Origin: Agaricus subrufescens
Taxonomy: Eukaryota > Basidiomycota > Agaricomycetes > Agaricales > Agaricaceae
Assembly: GCA_029945375.1 (NCBI GenBank)
Contig: CM057061.1
Location: 1,116,001-1,180,000, forward strand
Direction: 5' to 3'
Length of the DNA stretch: 64,000 nt
Position numbers and translations under genes: made by a program. Positions within the stretch are counted from its first letter, which is position 1. Every line of letters begins with the position of its first letter. The notes beneath the pieces are model-generated. The model did not search any database. It was not told the origin of the DNA and saw only the letters and a program-made list of their open reading frames with translations. Positions 1 to 11,640 of this stretch are shown here, in pieces.

Positions 1-575
1 CCATCTCCGACGAGAGGGTGGCCTTCTCTGATGAGAGTGTAGCCTTCGTGTTGAGGAGCGCGATGTTTTTGATGAAGAGCTGGTATACTTTGGCATTGCG
101 TAGCATGGTCTGGAGGGGGAGGCTCGTGATGGTGGCCTCCAAGTTTGAATGAAGCGTACTGCCCGCGATGGTCTGTGGAGCCATGGCAATGCCTCCTACA
201 GCACTCTGCCCAGCCATAGCAATGTTTCCAACGACATTGTGCGGCGCCATCACAATGTTTCCGGCTACGACACTTTGCGGAGCTAGGACTGTGCTCCCCG
301 TGCGGCTTGGTGTTATGTTGATACTGCTGATTGTGGGGAAATGGGAATGGGATGTGCTGGCAGAGGGAGAGAGAAAGATAAAGCGGTCTTCAGATGGGCG
401 GGCATGTCCGCTACCGGTAGAGGTCTCGAGGAAGAGTTGGGGCCCCTTGCGCAGGGTTGCCAACACCACAGTGCCCACATCAAAGCCTTCCGCAGAGTTG
501 GCTGTAGACAATGATACTTAGTAGTAAGGCAATCATAAGTTCAATGAACTTACCATTGAATTTTGACATGGGCAT
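1..575 (-). CDS. Hypothetical protein, 5' part, leaves the window
   Basis: Minus-strand gene whose 3' end lies beyond the left edge. A short first exon (575-554) starts at ATG 575 and ends at a GTAAGT donor. A 52-bp intron (553-502, ending CTACAG, with TACTAAG near its 3' end) leads to a second exon open from 501 to base 1. The joined frame gives about 190 residues with non-random content: a Ser/Thr-rich stretch, then short repeats around V-V-G-N-I-x-M-A, then a helical segment with L-Q-T-M-L-R-N-A-K. I recognise no family and no signal peptide. The plus-strand ORF over the same bases is its shadow. The 170 bp between this start and the transposase start at 747 would be a shared divergent promoter if both are expressed. 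Confidence 0.6.
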
Positions 576-1011
576 GTCAAATGCCGGCTAAGTGCCAGAC
601 GAAAGAATGAGGGATGCACATGCAACAAATTCAACATGATTATATAATCATTGATTGATCGTCGACTTTGATATCGTGATAGAAACACGATAAACAATAG
701 AACAAGCGCAGCATCCTCACACGCTGTTCCTTCCCAAACCACCACCATGATCCACTGTTACTGCACTAAATGCGAAGGAAGGAAGAAATTCCGGCCCAGA
801 ACGGTCCAAAAGCACTTGAAGAAAGATGAGGACTACTTGAAGCATTCAATAGACCCACGAGACACCAAATTTGTGCAGAGCGCGATCGAGAAGATGTTAC
901 GGTCATTGAATTCAGAGCTAGCAGAAGAGAATTCCCCCCAGGAAACCCCCCTGTCCACCACCTCTACTTCTGAACTCACCATGAGTACCCAGAATCTTGG
1001 CTATTACCCCA

Positions 1012-1311
1012 TAATAAGAAGCAATAAACTCAGTGAACACGTATAGCATGTTGATCACTGAGGTGTAAGGGTGGCTTGTTCTGCCCTATATACCTGGCCA
1101 GCTCGGCAATAACGACTGTACAGTTTTACCAAATAAAAGGGAGTAAAAGAAACAAATATTGGAAATAGCAAAATGGGGAAAGTAGCGGAGAAAGATATTA
1201 ACAAACTACAATGGCCGTATTTGGAAGTGAAGAATATAAGTGGAAAGGTGGAAGGGTCATCGTGACCTAGAATAGAAATGGGGTAGGCGAGGGGTCGAAT
1301 CACTCACAACA
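1012..1311 (-). repeat. 3' LTR of the copia element
   Basis: 300 bp. On the minus strand it begins TGTTGTGAG and ends CTTCTTATTA, so the ends are TG...TA rather than TG...CA. It matches 5809-6108 except at five sites, all CpG-type transitions. Flanked by CCCCA at 1007-1011. Confidence 0.92.
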
Positions 1312-4300
1312 CTTCCCCTGGTTCGGCGTCCTCAGCCTTAGAATCTCCTCGAATGTCAATTCCATCACAGCATCGAATCACGGCGTCTCGCGCTAGCGGC
1401 TTCGTTAAGATATCAGCAAGGTTTTCAGCTGACGGGGTGTATATGAAAGTAATATCGCCGTTCTCTACCTTCTCCTTCACAAAATGATATTTGACCCGGA
1501 TGTGTTTGGTTCGACGATGGTTCTTGTCATTTTTAGTATTAGCGATAGCTCCGTTATTGTCCGCGTTTATGATGGTAGGACCGGGTTGGGCTAAGCCAAT
1601 CTCGTCAAGGAATTTTTCCAGCCACATCACCTGTTGCGCCGCTCGAGTGAACGCCATAAATTCAGCTTCTACAGTGGACACCGCCACCGTTTCTTGCCTT
1701 TTGCTCCCCCATGAGACTGCTCCTCCTGCGACGAAAAATACGTAGCCTTTGGTCGATCTACTGGTGTCTGTGTCCCCAGCATAGTCGGCGTCCACATATC
1801 CCTCGGGCTTTAAACTTCCTCCTTGTCTATACGTGATTCCATAGTCGGTAGTGCCTTTGACATATTCAAGTGTGTGCTTGAGAGCTTGCCAATGTGCTCT
1901 ACCTGGGTCATTTGCGAATCAGGAAAGTAGATTCACCGCAAACGAGAGATCTGGTCTGGTGGCGACTTGGAGCCACATGAGTGCTCCTAGTGCCTCCCGG
2001 TAGGGAACTTTGGACATTTCCTGGCGTTCGAATTCATTCTGGGGGGAATCGTTTTTAGTGAGATTTAATCCTGTGGGTAGTGGAGTTGATTGAGGCTTAG
2101 CGTCCGTCATGTTGAAGCGTTCGAGCATTCGTTCGCAAAATGCTTTCTGCGATAGGCAGATGTCACCGTTGTTGAAGCGATCGATTTTCATTCCTAGGAT
2201 ATGCTTCGCTTCCCCTAGATCTTTTACTTCATAACTACTGGCCAATTCTCCCTTTGCTTTCCTTTCTCCTGTTTCCGTCGTGGATGCGCCCAATACGTCG
2301 TCGGTCCATGTAGAGGTAAGCGTGAATTCCTCCCCATCAACTTTGGCGCGTACTTGTGAATCTGCCTTAGATTTGTAATATCCATGGGATTTGTACGTCT
2401 TGTCGAGTGTTTGCGCCCAATCGTGTGCCCCCTGCATGGTACTGTATAAAGTTTTGAGGAGTTTCCATACTTTTCCTTCCCCTTCCTCAAAACCTTTGGG
2501 CGGTTCCATGTATACGTCAAATCAGTTATCGCTGTTTAGAAATGCGGACACGAAGTCCACTTGCCAGAGTTTCATCCCCTTCGCAGCCGCTATCACACAA
2601 ACCATTCTTACCGACTCCAATCTCGCAACCGATGCATAAGTTTCGTCATAATCCTCCCCTAGCACCTGCGTAAAGCCTTTCGCCACCAGTCTCGCTTTCC
2701 TCGCTGCTACGTTTCCGTCTTCATCAAATTTCAGGGCGTATACCCATTTCGACTCTACTACGTTCTTCCCCACCGGTCAGTCCACAACCTCAAACACTCT
2801 CTTCTCCTTCATCATCCCATACTCCTTTTCCATCGGCGCTAACCATAGTTCAGGTCGGTACATCGCTTCCCGATAAGTCTTCGGTACCCAGTTCTCACTA
2901 TTAGTGTTTACCATGTTGACCTTCGCTCGATTTTCATACTCTAGGTTCTCCAATTTCCTTTGCAAAGGCTTGGATATTCTGCTTGATCGTCTAAGCGGTG
3001 CCACAGGAACGTTTTCAGGGTTAGCTGAATTGTCAGGTTCGGCGGTGATTGTTTCTGATTCATTCGTCCCTGTCTCAGCATTGTCGTTCTCGGCTATCCC
3101 TTCCGGAGTTAGCGCCTGATCTGGACGCTTAGGATGTAAAGATGCGATATCGAGTGGTCTCGGGGCGTTTGCTGATTCTGATGGTGCGGCAGCGTGGGGT
3201 GTATGGTTGGGAACCGTAGTGTCGTCGAGATTAGGGCGTGTACCGTGCTCAGTATAATTCGTCTTCCCCTCTTCAAAAATTACGTCTTGCGATCGCGATA
3301 CGGCACCCGAAACGCGGTCGAGTAGTTTATATCCGGATGTGCCATAGTACCCGATTAGCGTTAGCTTTACCGACCATGGTGCGATTTTCGACGAACCAAT
3401 GTCGGCGGGAATGTGGGCATATGCTATGGAGCCATATGCTCGGAGATGAGAGATATCTTGACGTTTTCCGGTCCAGACTTCGGCGGGAATCTTCCCGGGT
3501 ATGCGGGATGTAGGTAATAAGTTCTTAATATAACTCGCGGTTACGAACGCGTCCACCCAGTACTTCGTAGCCAGGCCCGATTCCGCCATCATGCTCCTTC
3601 CGAGCTCGACGATTGTCCTCATTGAGCGCTCCGCTACACCGTTTTGTTGGTGGGCGTATGGAGTAGTGAACTCGAGTATGATTCCTCTCTCCTTCGCGTA
3701 GGTATCCCATAAGTTATTCATCCATTCCCTCCCCATATCCAGTCTAACACACTTTAGCTTCTTATTCGTTTGTAGTTCCGCCTGTGTTTGGAAATCCTTG
3801 AAGCATCTCAGCGTGGTGTCTGCGGTCTTGTCGTGCAGAGGGAAAACTGTTCTGTATGCGGAGGCGCCATCGACGATCACCATGAGATATTTCGCCCCTC
3901 CCACTGACTGTATCGTTGCCGGTCCCCAGATATCTACATGGACCCTCTCTAGTACTTCCCGTTCAACCTCCCCCTTTTCATTATGCGGATGCACGGTGTG
4001 TTTTCCATAAATACAATCCTCGCATTTCCCCTTCATCTCATGTCTGCCTTCGACTTCCAGCCCGTTCACCAATTTGAGGTGTAACATCTCCCTCAACGCT
4101 CCTTCCCCAGTGTGTGCCAATCTTCGGTGCCAAGTGTCGAAGGGAACTGCCTTACGCTTCGTTTCTGCCAGCTGTGCAGATGTGTTCATTTCGCAATCGA
4201 CGGTGTCGACTACGAATAACCCCTCAACATTTTTGGCGATGATGATGATCTTTCCATCTCTATCACTAACAGTGGCCTTATCGCTGTCGAAAACCGCGTA

Positions 4301-5728
4301 TAGACCTTTCGCCGTGAGACGCGACACGGAAATCAAATTGTGTCGAAGATCAGGGGAGTGGAGCGCGTCGGATAGGAGAAGTTTAGTTTTCCTTCCCTCT
4401 ATGATTGTATGTATTTCCGCAGTTCCGCTAGCAATTATGTCGAATTTGGCCAATTTATTGGCAGGGTGTCCGTCTCTTGGTTGTGAGAATAGCTTATATG
4501 TGGGGAAAACGTTGGCATCGACAAAGCAATGGTCCGTAGCGCCTGAGTCAAGTAGCGTTACGAGTTTTGTATTATCGGTGGCATTGGAGATCGAGGGTAG
4601 GGCCGACGTGGTAAGTACATGTGTATTTCTAACGATATGTCCTAACTCCTCTTCCTTATCCATGATGTCATAGGGATCATTGGAAGTTCTGGAGATAGGA
4701 CAATCGTCAGAGTTGACGGCGGTGGTTATAGATTCTAGGTGCAGTACCTGTTGGGAATTCATAGTAGCAGAGGACAGCGCGTATACACGTGGTTCGGTGT
4801 CCTGGTTGGTAGTCGAGGCGGTGTTTGCGGATGCATTAATTCTTCCTCCGGCGTTGGGTTTCCTGTTCTTGAACCACGGGGGAAACTGTCCCGCCTTTCC
4901 ACCGCCTTCCCAATAACAATCGGCTATGACATGTCCTGTTCTGCGACAGTTCGGGTTTGCGCAGATAAGGTGTTGGTTCTTCGGCTGGGTCCGTCCTCGT
5001 CCTCCAGCATTAAACTGAAGAGCCGTCGTGGAACCTTGCGGGTTTGTAACCCGGTCCTTGCTTATGCGAGCCCAGTGGGTACTAAGCACGGCAATGGCGT
5101 CCCTCGAAGTGGTTGTATTGTAGAGGGTCGATACTATGGGATCCCATGAGCGTGGTAACGATTGGAGGACAATAGTCCTGAAGCCTTTGTCGTCAATTTG
5201 TGAGCCGAGTGCTGTGGACATTGCCCATAAAGTTCTCAACCTCGATATGTGTTCAGTAAAATCGTGGTTATCGGAATATACGCATTCTCGCAAGTCTCGT
5301 TCCGCATTCATCAGAGCCATTTCGGACACCTTGGCGTATTGATCATTGTAGGATTTCCAGGCTTCGGCAGCCGTCCCGGACATGATTATTCCCAGACCAA
5401 TGGGATCCTTGGTGTTGTAGATGAGCAGTCCCTTTGCCCATGCGTTTCGGGTAGTCCATTCGGCTAGTGATTGGGTAGTGGACTCCCATGTGGTAGTAAT
5501 GTCTGCGTAGATAGAAGCTTGGTCGGTAGCGTCGTCAGGTGTTTCAGTAGTGGTTTGGGTTTCTTCTGTGGTGGTTATAGCATTGGATGGTTTAGTTATT
5601 GTACCTTCGAGGTACCCTGCAATCCCCCTGAGATCGGCGGCTATGCCAATCAGGCCGCTCCACGCTACCCAATTGGTGCCGTCGAACTTGTCCGCATCGG
5701 AGAAGATAGGGGGAAGGTTTTGAGACAT
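1304..5728 (-). pseudogene. copia gag-pol polyprotein with three in-frame TGA codons
   Basis: A single frame from ATG 5728 to a TGA in the 3' LTR (1304-1306), about 1,474 codons. Order: Gag domain; zinc knuckle C-x4-C-x4-H-x4-C (about residues 256-271); aspartic protease D-S-G-A (about 394); integrase with H-R-R-L-A-H, C-E-D-C and a later D...E core; RT with A-R-L-V-A-K-G and W-T-D-D where Y-V-D-D is usual; RNase H with D-A-D-Y-A-G and T-V-E-A-E-F. In-frame TGA codons at 2777-2779, 2522-2524 and 1919-1921 interrupt RT and the linker to RNase H. Family alignment suggests each was CGA. No frameshift was found. The long first ORF (2777-5728) could still give Gag, protease and integrase. Confidence 0.9.
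1312..1320 (-). promoter_or_regulatory. Polypurine tract
   Basis: The minus strand reads CAGGGGAAG immediately before the 3' LTR start (TGTTG). This is the usual place for plus-strand priming. The tract is also coding (P-G-E) at the end of the polyprotein. Confidence 0.6.
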
Positions 5729-5794
5729 TCTAGTTCAGTGATCGAGGGTTGTTTCAAAAATATACGTGATGTTTCTGTTTTTAGTTGAGCAGAT

Positions 5795-5808
5795 CGGGGC
5801 CCATAACC
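5795..5808 (-). promoter_or_regulatory. Candidate tRNA primer-binding site
   Basis: Directly downstream of the 5' LTR the minus strand reads GGTTATGGGCCCCG. Position and GC content suit a primer-binding site. I cannot name the priming tRNA. Confidence 0.4.
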
Positions 5809-6108
5809 TAATAAGAAGCAATAAACTCAGTGAACACGTATAGCGTGTTGATCACTGAGGTGTAAGGGTGGCTTGTTCTGCCCTATATACCCGGCCAGCT
5901 CGGCAATAACGACTGTACAGTTTTACCAAATAAAAGGGAGTAAAAGAAACAAATATTGGAAATAGCAAAATGGGGAAAGTAGCAGAGAAAGATATTAACA
6001 AACTACAATGGCTGTATTTGGAAGTGAAGAATATAAGTGGAAAGGTGGAAGGGTCATCGTGACCTAGAATAGAAATGGGGTAGGCGAGGGGTCAAATCAC
6101 TCACAACA
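5809..6108 (-). repeat. 5' LTR of the copia element
   Basis: 300 bp, partner of 1012-1311. It keeps the CpG state at three of the five differing sites and has the TpG/CpA state at the other two. It should hold the element promoter on the minus strand. CCCCA follows at 6109-6113. Confidence 0.92.
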
Positions 6109-9084
6109 CCCCAGTCCACCTCCTGCTCTCATATCTCCGACCCTCGATGATGCTGGTTCATCTCTTGAGTTTATGGCCCGTGGAAATTTTGACAATACTC
6201 ATACTCCTCTCGAACTAAAGAGCCCAGGTGCTCCAGACAACTCTGACTCACATTCCCAAATTCTTGACTCTATATCCGAGGCTGATACTTGGGGTGAAGA
6301 TGATAGCTCCAAGGACTCAAAAAGCATGAGCGAAGGTGGCTCCAGTGTACACTCTGAGGTATCTGATGATGAGGATGAAATGGAAGTAGATTCATCCTCA
6401 GACTCGGATGAATCTATGGATGTGGAAGATATTCCGCAGCTCATCAAACTTCGAAAAGATCTTTTAGGTAGATAACATATTCTTAAAATGTTTTCAAGCT
6501 ACTGAATGTTGTTTCAAGGTGACTACGTCTTACCCAAACATCCACCTGATGCCCCTTTCAAGCTTTGAGAGCTAGACAAGTCGGAACAAATCAGCCTGAA
6601 GCATTATATAGCTTGGCGTAACTCTAATGGGACTGTTGCTGCCTATGAAGCACATCGGAGAGTTCTTCAAGATGTGCTGGGTGAAGAACCGAAAATTCTG
6701 TCACTCTACCGAGCTCGCTCTCTTGCTGAAGAGTTAACACAATTACATCCCCACTCCATCGATATGTGCCCAAACAGCTGTATTGCCTATACTGGGTCTT
6801 ACACCAATCTCAAGTCATGCCTTTATGTGAAAAAGGGGAAAACAACATGTGGTGCTGCCCAATACATATCCTTAAACCAACCAGCTGCTCAATTTACTAT
6901 TCTCCCTGTTATGACTACTATCCGGGCAATGTTTGCAAATGTCAAGACTGCAAATTTACTCCGTCACTGTGATCGTTGCTTGAAAGAGGCCCTTTCTTTG
7001 GTTGCTGCAGCCAAAGATGTCCCTCTCTCAGATTTTCCTACAGGAACCATTCACCGGCATCATTACGAAAACATGGATTTGTTCCAGGATCCTCGTGATG
7101 TTGCATTTGCTCTTTCAACTGATGGAGCTCAGTTGACCATGAAAAAGCAATCAAACACTTGGGTTCTCATTCTCATTCTGCTAAACCTTCCCCCCAAAAT
7201 CTGATATCAATCAAATAATGTCATCATTGTGTTGGCAACACCTGGCCCCAACTCCCCAGGCAATATTGAATCATTTTTATATCCTCTTTTCGAAGAGATG
7301 ATGCAGGCTAGTGAAGGACTGTGGATCTGGGATGCTATTGAGTCTTCTTATTTTGTCTTACGAGCATGGATTGTCATGGCCCTTGGTGACATGCTGGGAT
7401 CAGCCAAACTGAATGGAATGGCTGGCCATTCAGCTGTCTTTGGTGATCGGTTCAGCATCACTCAAGCTGCATACTCAAGCACTGAATCTGGAGCAAAAGC
7501 ACAGTACTATCCATTAAACCCTCCACAAAACGACATCTATAATCCCACTCGACCACTCTATCAAGATGGAAAAATTACCCTCCACACAGAGCATGGCTAT
7601 TGGGATACTATTTCTTCACTTCTCAATCCATCGAATTCAAAAGCTACCATCATGGAAATCACAAAATCAACTGGAGTATCCAAGATGCCACTATGTGCAG
7701 CCAGCCAGGCATTTATTCACCCCAGTTTCTTTCCTCTTGATCCTTTCCATCTTTTTATGGAAAATGATGCTCCATTTCTATGGGACTTGTGGACTAGCAC
7801 TGCATTTAGCAGAGCCAATGAACAAATCCATATGGATGCTCAAATGACTCGAAAACTTGGCCAATGTGTTGTATTGGCTATGGCAACTCTACCTCCATCT
7901 TTCTGTGGTGCTATTCGTGATCCAGCTTTGAAACAAAACAGCCAGTACAAGATGTATGAGTGGATGGGTCTTACTCTCTGGTATATGGTTCCCATCTGTC
8001 TGGAGATGGAGTTCAACTATTCTGTGGTTGAACACTACTCGGAGTTCATAGAAATTGTGACATTTGCTATGTCTCTCAACCCATGTACTGAAAGGGACCT
8101 TGGGCCACTTCAAAGGAAGATAGTCAACTTTTTGCTACGGTTTGAGCAGCTCTACATTGGCAATGATCCAGAGAAAATCAACCAAGCATGTTTATGCATA
8201 TTTCAACTTATCCACATTCCTATTCATATCAAATGGAATGGATCTGTCCGGGTGGGCTCACAAGCTACAGTGGAAAGAACAATTGGGGAGCTGGGTCATA
8301 AAATCAGGTCAAAAAAGGAACCATTTGCCAATCTCAGCAATATCATTGTGGACAAAGAGCGTGTTCGCATCCTGGGGCTACTATATCCAGATCTGGCATC
8401 CCATAAACCCCTACTTCCTCCCAAACTTCACCTCTTATCAAAGTTTCCTCTCAAACTGCTTGATCATGCTAGCTACAATGTTGTAGTAGAGCATGTGTCA
8501 AAGGTTTTGGGATTTTTGGTCACCACTCCAGATTCTATGGTTTTGTATGGCAAATTACAACTTAAAAATGGGCATACTTTGCGAAGTAGGATATATGAAA
8601 CACAGGGCAAGTTGTCCAAAAGGAACTATCGCTGGTTTGAGGTAAGCAATCTCTGTTGTAAATTTTGATATATCTAAAACTATATGACTTAGGCTTTTCC
8701 AACAAATGTAACTACTGGGCAACAAGATATAACCTCTGGTGCAGAGGCACAAGTATATGGAGAGGTAATAATGTTTGTTGAAGCCCAATTTGGAGAACGG
8801 TGCATTCAAATGGTGGTATACAATTGGCTCACAGAGGTTTGTAAGAAGCTATGTACTCTTCGGGGAAAATGGCATAGTAGTCAGGTTGAAATTGCTTCAA
8901 TAGAGGCAATTACTGACATAGTAGGTATCTGGGAATCAGAGTTCTCAGATTGGGTTTATATCTTGCGCAAGCATCCTGGAGTAGAGCTTTTGCAATTGGA
9001 AGAGAGAGGACAAGTAATTGCAGAGTCAGTAGATAAAGATGATTAGAAAATAGCCTCTTGTTATTGACTGAGTAATGAACTGTA

Positions 9085-9465
9085 TTATAATGTAGTGTGT
9101 TTTCTGTCTTCAATGTCTATTGTGTCTTGGATCTGTGACATGTTTTCTGTCTTCAATGTCCATTCCATCTTGGGTGTGTGATGTGTTTTCCATCTCTAAT
9201 GTCTATTCCATCTGGGCTGTGTGAGGTTTTTTCTATCTTCAATGTCCATTGTGTCTTATGTGTTTTCTGTCTCCAATATCTACTCTATCTTGGCTGTGTG
9301 GTGTATTTTACATCTATAATGTCTATTCTGTGTTGGCTGTGTAATGTATTTTCCACCTCCAGGAATGGACATTGGAGACAGAAATAGACATTGCAGATGG
9401 GAAAATACATCACACAGCTAAGATGGAATAGACATTGGAGAGAGAAAACACATCACATAGCCAAG
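9085..9465. repeat. Tandem 45-bp repeats arranged head to head
   Basis: About six degenerate units on the model TGTTTTCTGTCTTCAATGTC plus a T-rich tail ending in GGCTGTGTGATG run from about 9096 to 9360. From 9361 to 9465 the same unit appears about two and a half times in reverse complement (GACATTGGAGACAGAAA...). The block lies just 3' of the first transposase and may be its subterminal repeat zone. The same unit recurs at 23021-23130. Confidence 0.7.
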
Positions 9466-10106
9466 TGTTAAGACTACAACTGCAGAGTCAGAACTAGGCA
9501 GTTCCAATTGAGGGATAGGCATTGGCCTCAGCAATGTAAAGGCACACTGTGCCCTCCAGTGGGTTCTGGATGCCTAGAGAGTGAAAGCAGAATAGGATGC
9601 AAGTTGTGGAATGCTTAGTGGAATGATAGGAATTGAGAGGAAATAAAATCTAAGTTGATTTCAGACTAAAGAATAGTTACAGGAATGAGGAACTTATATA
9701 CGAAGGTACACAGGAGTAGAGTACAGAGAAGAAATAGTTCTGGATAATAGAAATAGGAAATCAGAATAGAAATATAGATGTTGCATTTCAATAGGATTGA
9801 GTACTGATCCAGATACTGTTGCATTGGCCATTGAAAAGTTATGGCCCATGTTGTGATCCCACTCCTCATTGGCTAACAACATTCAAACCCTAATCCCTAA
9901 TCCAGGATCCCTTGAGACTCATCCTCCACTGATCAATCCATCAATAAGATGTCCTCGATTAGACCAAATTTCTATCTTGCCTTCAGTTGCTTCAAGATTA
10001 TCAACACTGCCACCTGATCCAGAGTCTCGACTGATAATTCTGATGATATGGCCTGTGCCATTTCACGTGTAGAAAACGTGCTAGCTAGTATTTACAAGGG
10101 TATAAC
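9466..10106. other. No gene; diverged repeat debris
   Basis: No supported coding frame. It contains one copy (about 9860-10045) of a diverged repeat that recurs at about 21765-21950. Confidence 0.5.
9860..10045 (+). repeat. Dispersed repeat, copy 1
   Basis: Shares blocks such as TCCTCATTGGCTAAC, AATAAGATGTCCTC and GATCCAGAGTCTCGAC, in the same order and orientation, with 21765-21950. Identity is roughly 75-80 percent by eye. Probably a fragment of an old transposable element. Confidence 0.65.
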
Positions 10107-10398
10107 TGTTACGACCTTATAGCAATTAGCTCAGGTTGCAACTTAAGGCAAAGTCTTGAGAGCGATAAGGGAATAGAGCGAGTTGGTAAAGTGTAAAGAA
10201 TACAGAGTATTACTACACTACTTATAGACGAGTTGACTACCTAATAATAGAAGGGGAAAGCGGGCTGAGTAAGTATGCCCAAGGTGTCTGACTAACGATG
10301 GGAACAGTGCTGAGTAAACATGGGAGTAAGTGTACAAATAAGGAAAGGGTGGCATATGGTCCTGGGTCAGGGGATGATAACGGAAATAGATTGTAACA
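10107..10398. repeat. Possible solo LTR, 292 bp
   Basis: Begins TGTTACGACC and ends GATTGTAACA, so it has inverted TGTTAC...GTAACA ends like fungal gypsy LTRs. No clear target duplication flanks it and no internal domain is nearby, so this rests on the ends alone. Confidence 0.35.
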
Positions 10399-10689
10399 AC
10401 ACCCACTAGCTAAGGTACAGGGCCAGAACATAACCATCTCTCGACATCTCAATAGTATATCTCGCAGTCTAGTAAACTCGCCTTGACTCTTATATGGGAA
10501 AACTGTACCATGTAAGGTAAATATAGTCACTAGCTATCAGGAATGATCCAAGTAGAGGCATGAGACTGGGGAGTATCAGCTAGTTAGGCTGAAATACGAC
10601 TGTGATGCTCTAGCTACCTAGACAAACCGTCAATTTATGCTTAGCTAAGCTATGGATCACCCATCCAGAGATATACCCTTCAAAGCACT
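10399..10689. other. No gene seen
   Basis: AT-rich spacer between the LTR-like sequence and the hairpin block. Nothing recognisable on either strand. Confidence 0.4.
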
Positions 10690-11640
10690 GTGAGCCCCGG
10701 GGCTAGGGAAAATCCTAGCCCTAGATCGGGGTTAGCGTAATCTCCTAAATTTGTTCGGGCCATACATAATACACATTTTTTAGAAACGTCTTAAGCACGT
10801 TTTTTCCTGACAAAAAATGTCAGGAAAAGGCGTACATATGTTAAGGCTTAAATATACATGTATGTCCGGGTAGTTTTACCGGACTTAAACTTGAGAAAAT
10901 CATACTTTTTTTATTTTAATAAACTAAAGAGACAAACGACGAAACGCGACCATCGAGTGGTCGCGTTTCGTCCGGGTGGTCGCTAGACGACCCTGACAGT
11001 CGACGCGAACGTCGACTGCCAGAATCTGAAGAAAAAAAACGGACAAAAAAAATCCGGCTCTCCCTCAAGAGCCGGATGATAAGAAGACTCAAATGCGACC
11101 ACAAAGTGGTCGCGTTTCGTTGGAGTCGTTCGCAAACGACTTCAATGGTCGACGCGAACGTCGACCATCGACGTGAGCGCGGGTGCTCAGCGTGACCGAC
11201 GTCGCGCGAGATCCCGCGCTCGTTTGGCCCTCCCATCACCTCCCATCACCTCCCCCCCCTCTCCCAACCGGTGTCCCCTTCCCAAGATGTCGCGCTTTTC
11301 GTATTATTTCGCACCCAGGGGCATTCAAGAACATCATAGAGCCCCTAATCTTGTCCCTGGGTGGTTTGAGAGGAGGGATGCTCTTGAAGCTTTGAAGGGA
11401 GCATTGAGGAGCCACAGGGGGCTCCTCATGCGGATTCTGCGAGGGAGGAGAGTTGAATGGATGCTGATGTGAGTATTTTATGTTTTTTAAACATGATTGA
11501 GCACTTACCTTTGATTAGGGGACGAAACCACAAGTCCAGGTGTGCAGGGGGAGAACCTGCACACTGGACTATAAGGGGGTTTTTCGGGGGACATGCAGAG
11601 GTTACTCTGCATGTCTACGACGGGAACATCGGTTCCCGAT
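10690..11640. other. Dense array of distinct perfect hairpins
   Basis: Within 950 bp at least twelve short inverted repeats follow one another, mostly with different stem sequences. Stem pairs: 10700-10707/10714-10721; 10802-10812/10818-10828 (11 bp); 10864-10869/10879-10884; 10940-10952/10958-10970 (13 bp); 10978-10982/10988-10992; 10997-11005/11010-11018; 11052-11061/11068-11077 (10 bp); 11095-11102/11106-11113; 11120-11130/11135-11145 (one G-T); 11146-11154/11159-11167; 11175-11183/11213-11221; 11406-11413/11420-11427; 11533-11548/11556-11570 (one bulge); 11590-11600/11605-11615 (11 bp); 11621-11627/11632-11638. Two stems share the loop CGAA. The block lies 3' of the intact transposase at 12075-15423 and may be a terminal region of that element. 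No coding frame is convincing here. Confidence 0.8.

Larger units (their letters stand above)
1012..6108 (-). mobile_element. Ty1/copia LTR retrotransposon, full length
   Basis: A 5.1-kb element read on the minus strand. It has two 300-bp LTRs (1012-1311 and 5809-6108), one gag-pol frame between them, a purine tract (AGGGGAAG) directly before the 3' LTR and a candidate primer-binding site after the 5' LTR. The 5-bp target duplication CCCCA sits at 1007-1011 and 6109-6113. It landed inside a Plavaka transposase exon. LTR identity is 295/300, so insertion is fairly recent. The domain order protease, integrase, RT, RNase H marks copia rather than gypsy. Three nonsense codons mean it cannot now move by itself. 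Confidence 0.93.
747..9046 (+). pseudogene. Tnp2-type (Plavaka/CACTA) transposase gene split by a copia element
   Basis: The N-terminus (747-1011) has a C-x-C-x2-C zinc-ribbon start, as in Plavaka elements. The reading frame stops at a copia insertion (1012-6108) and resumes at 6114; joining 1011 to 6114 keeps the frame exactly. Two introns follow (6468-6518 and 8642-8692). The original gene would be 747-1011, 6114-6467, 6519-8641, 8693-9046, or 1032 codons. Plavaka motifs include C-P-N-S-C-I-A-Y-T-G, D-P-R-D-V-A-F-A-L-S-T-D-G, L-N-L-P-P-K and A-T-P-G-P-N. Two in-frame TGA codons (6566-6568 and 7202-7204) replace what were probably CGA arginine codons. The gene is dead twice over: by insertion and by nonsense mutation. 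The ends of the DNA element were not found. Confidence 0.85.

Noticed and set aside
168..521. Plus-strand 117-aa ORF at the left edge
   Set aside because: Antisense of the minus-strand gene at 1-575, whose spliced frame has a proper donor, branch site and acceptor.
4074..4673. 199-aa plus-strand ORF inside the copia element
   Set aside because: Antisense shadow of the polyprotein; no family features.
9085..9465. Possible CRISPR-like array
   Set aside because: Units are degenerate and contiguous with no unique spacers, and the genome is eukaryotic.
10107..10398. Firm call of a gypsy solo LTR
   Set aside because: No target duplication found; kept only as a low-confidence repeat.
11173..11472. 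99-aa ORF in the hairpin block
   Set aside because: Arg/Pro-rich content follows from the stem sequences; no independent coding evidence.
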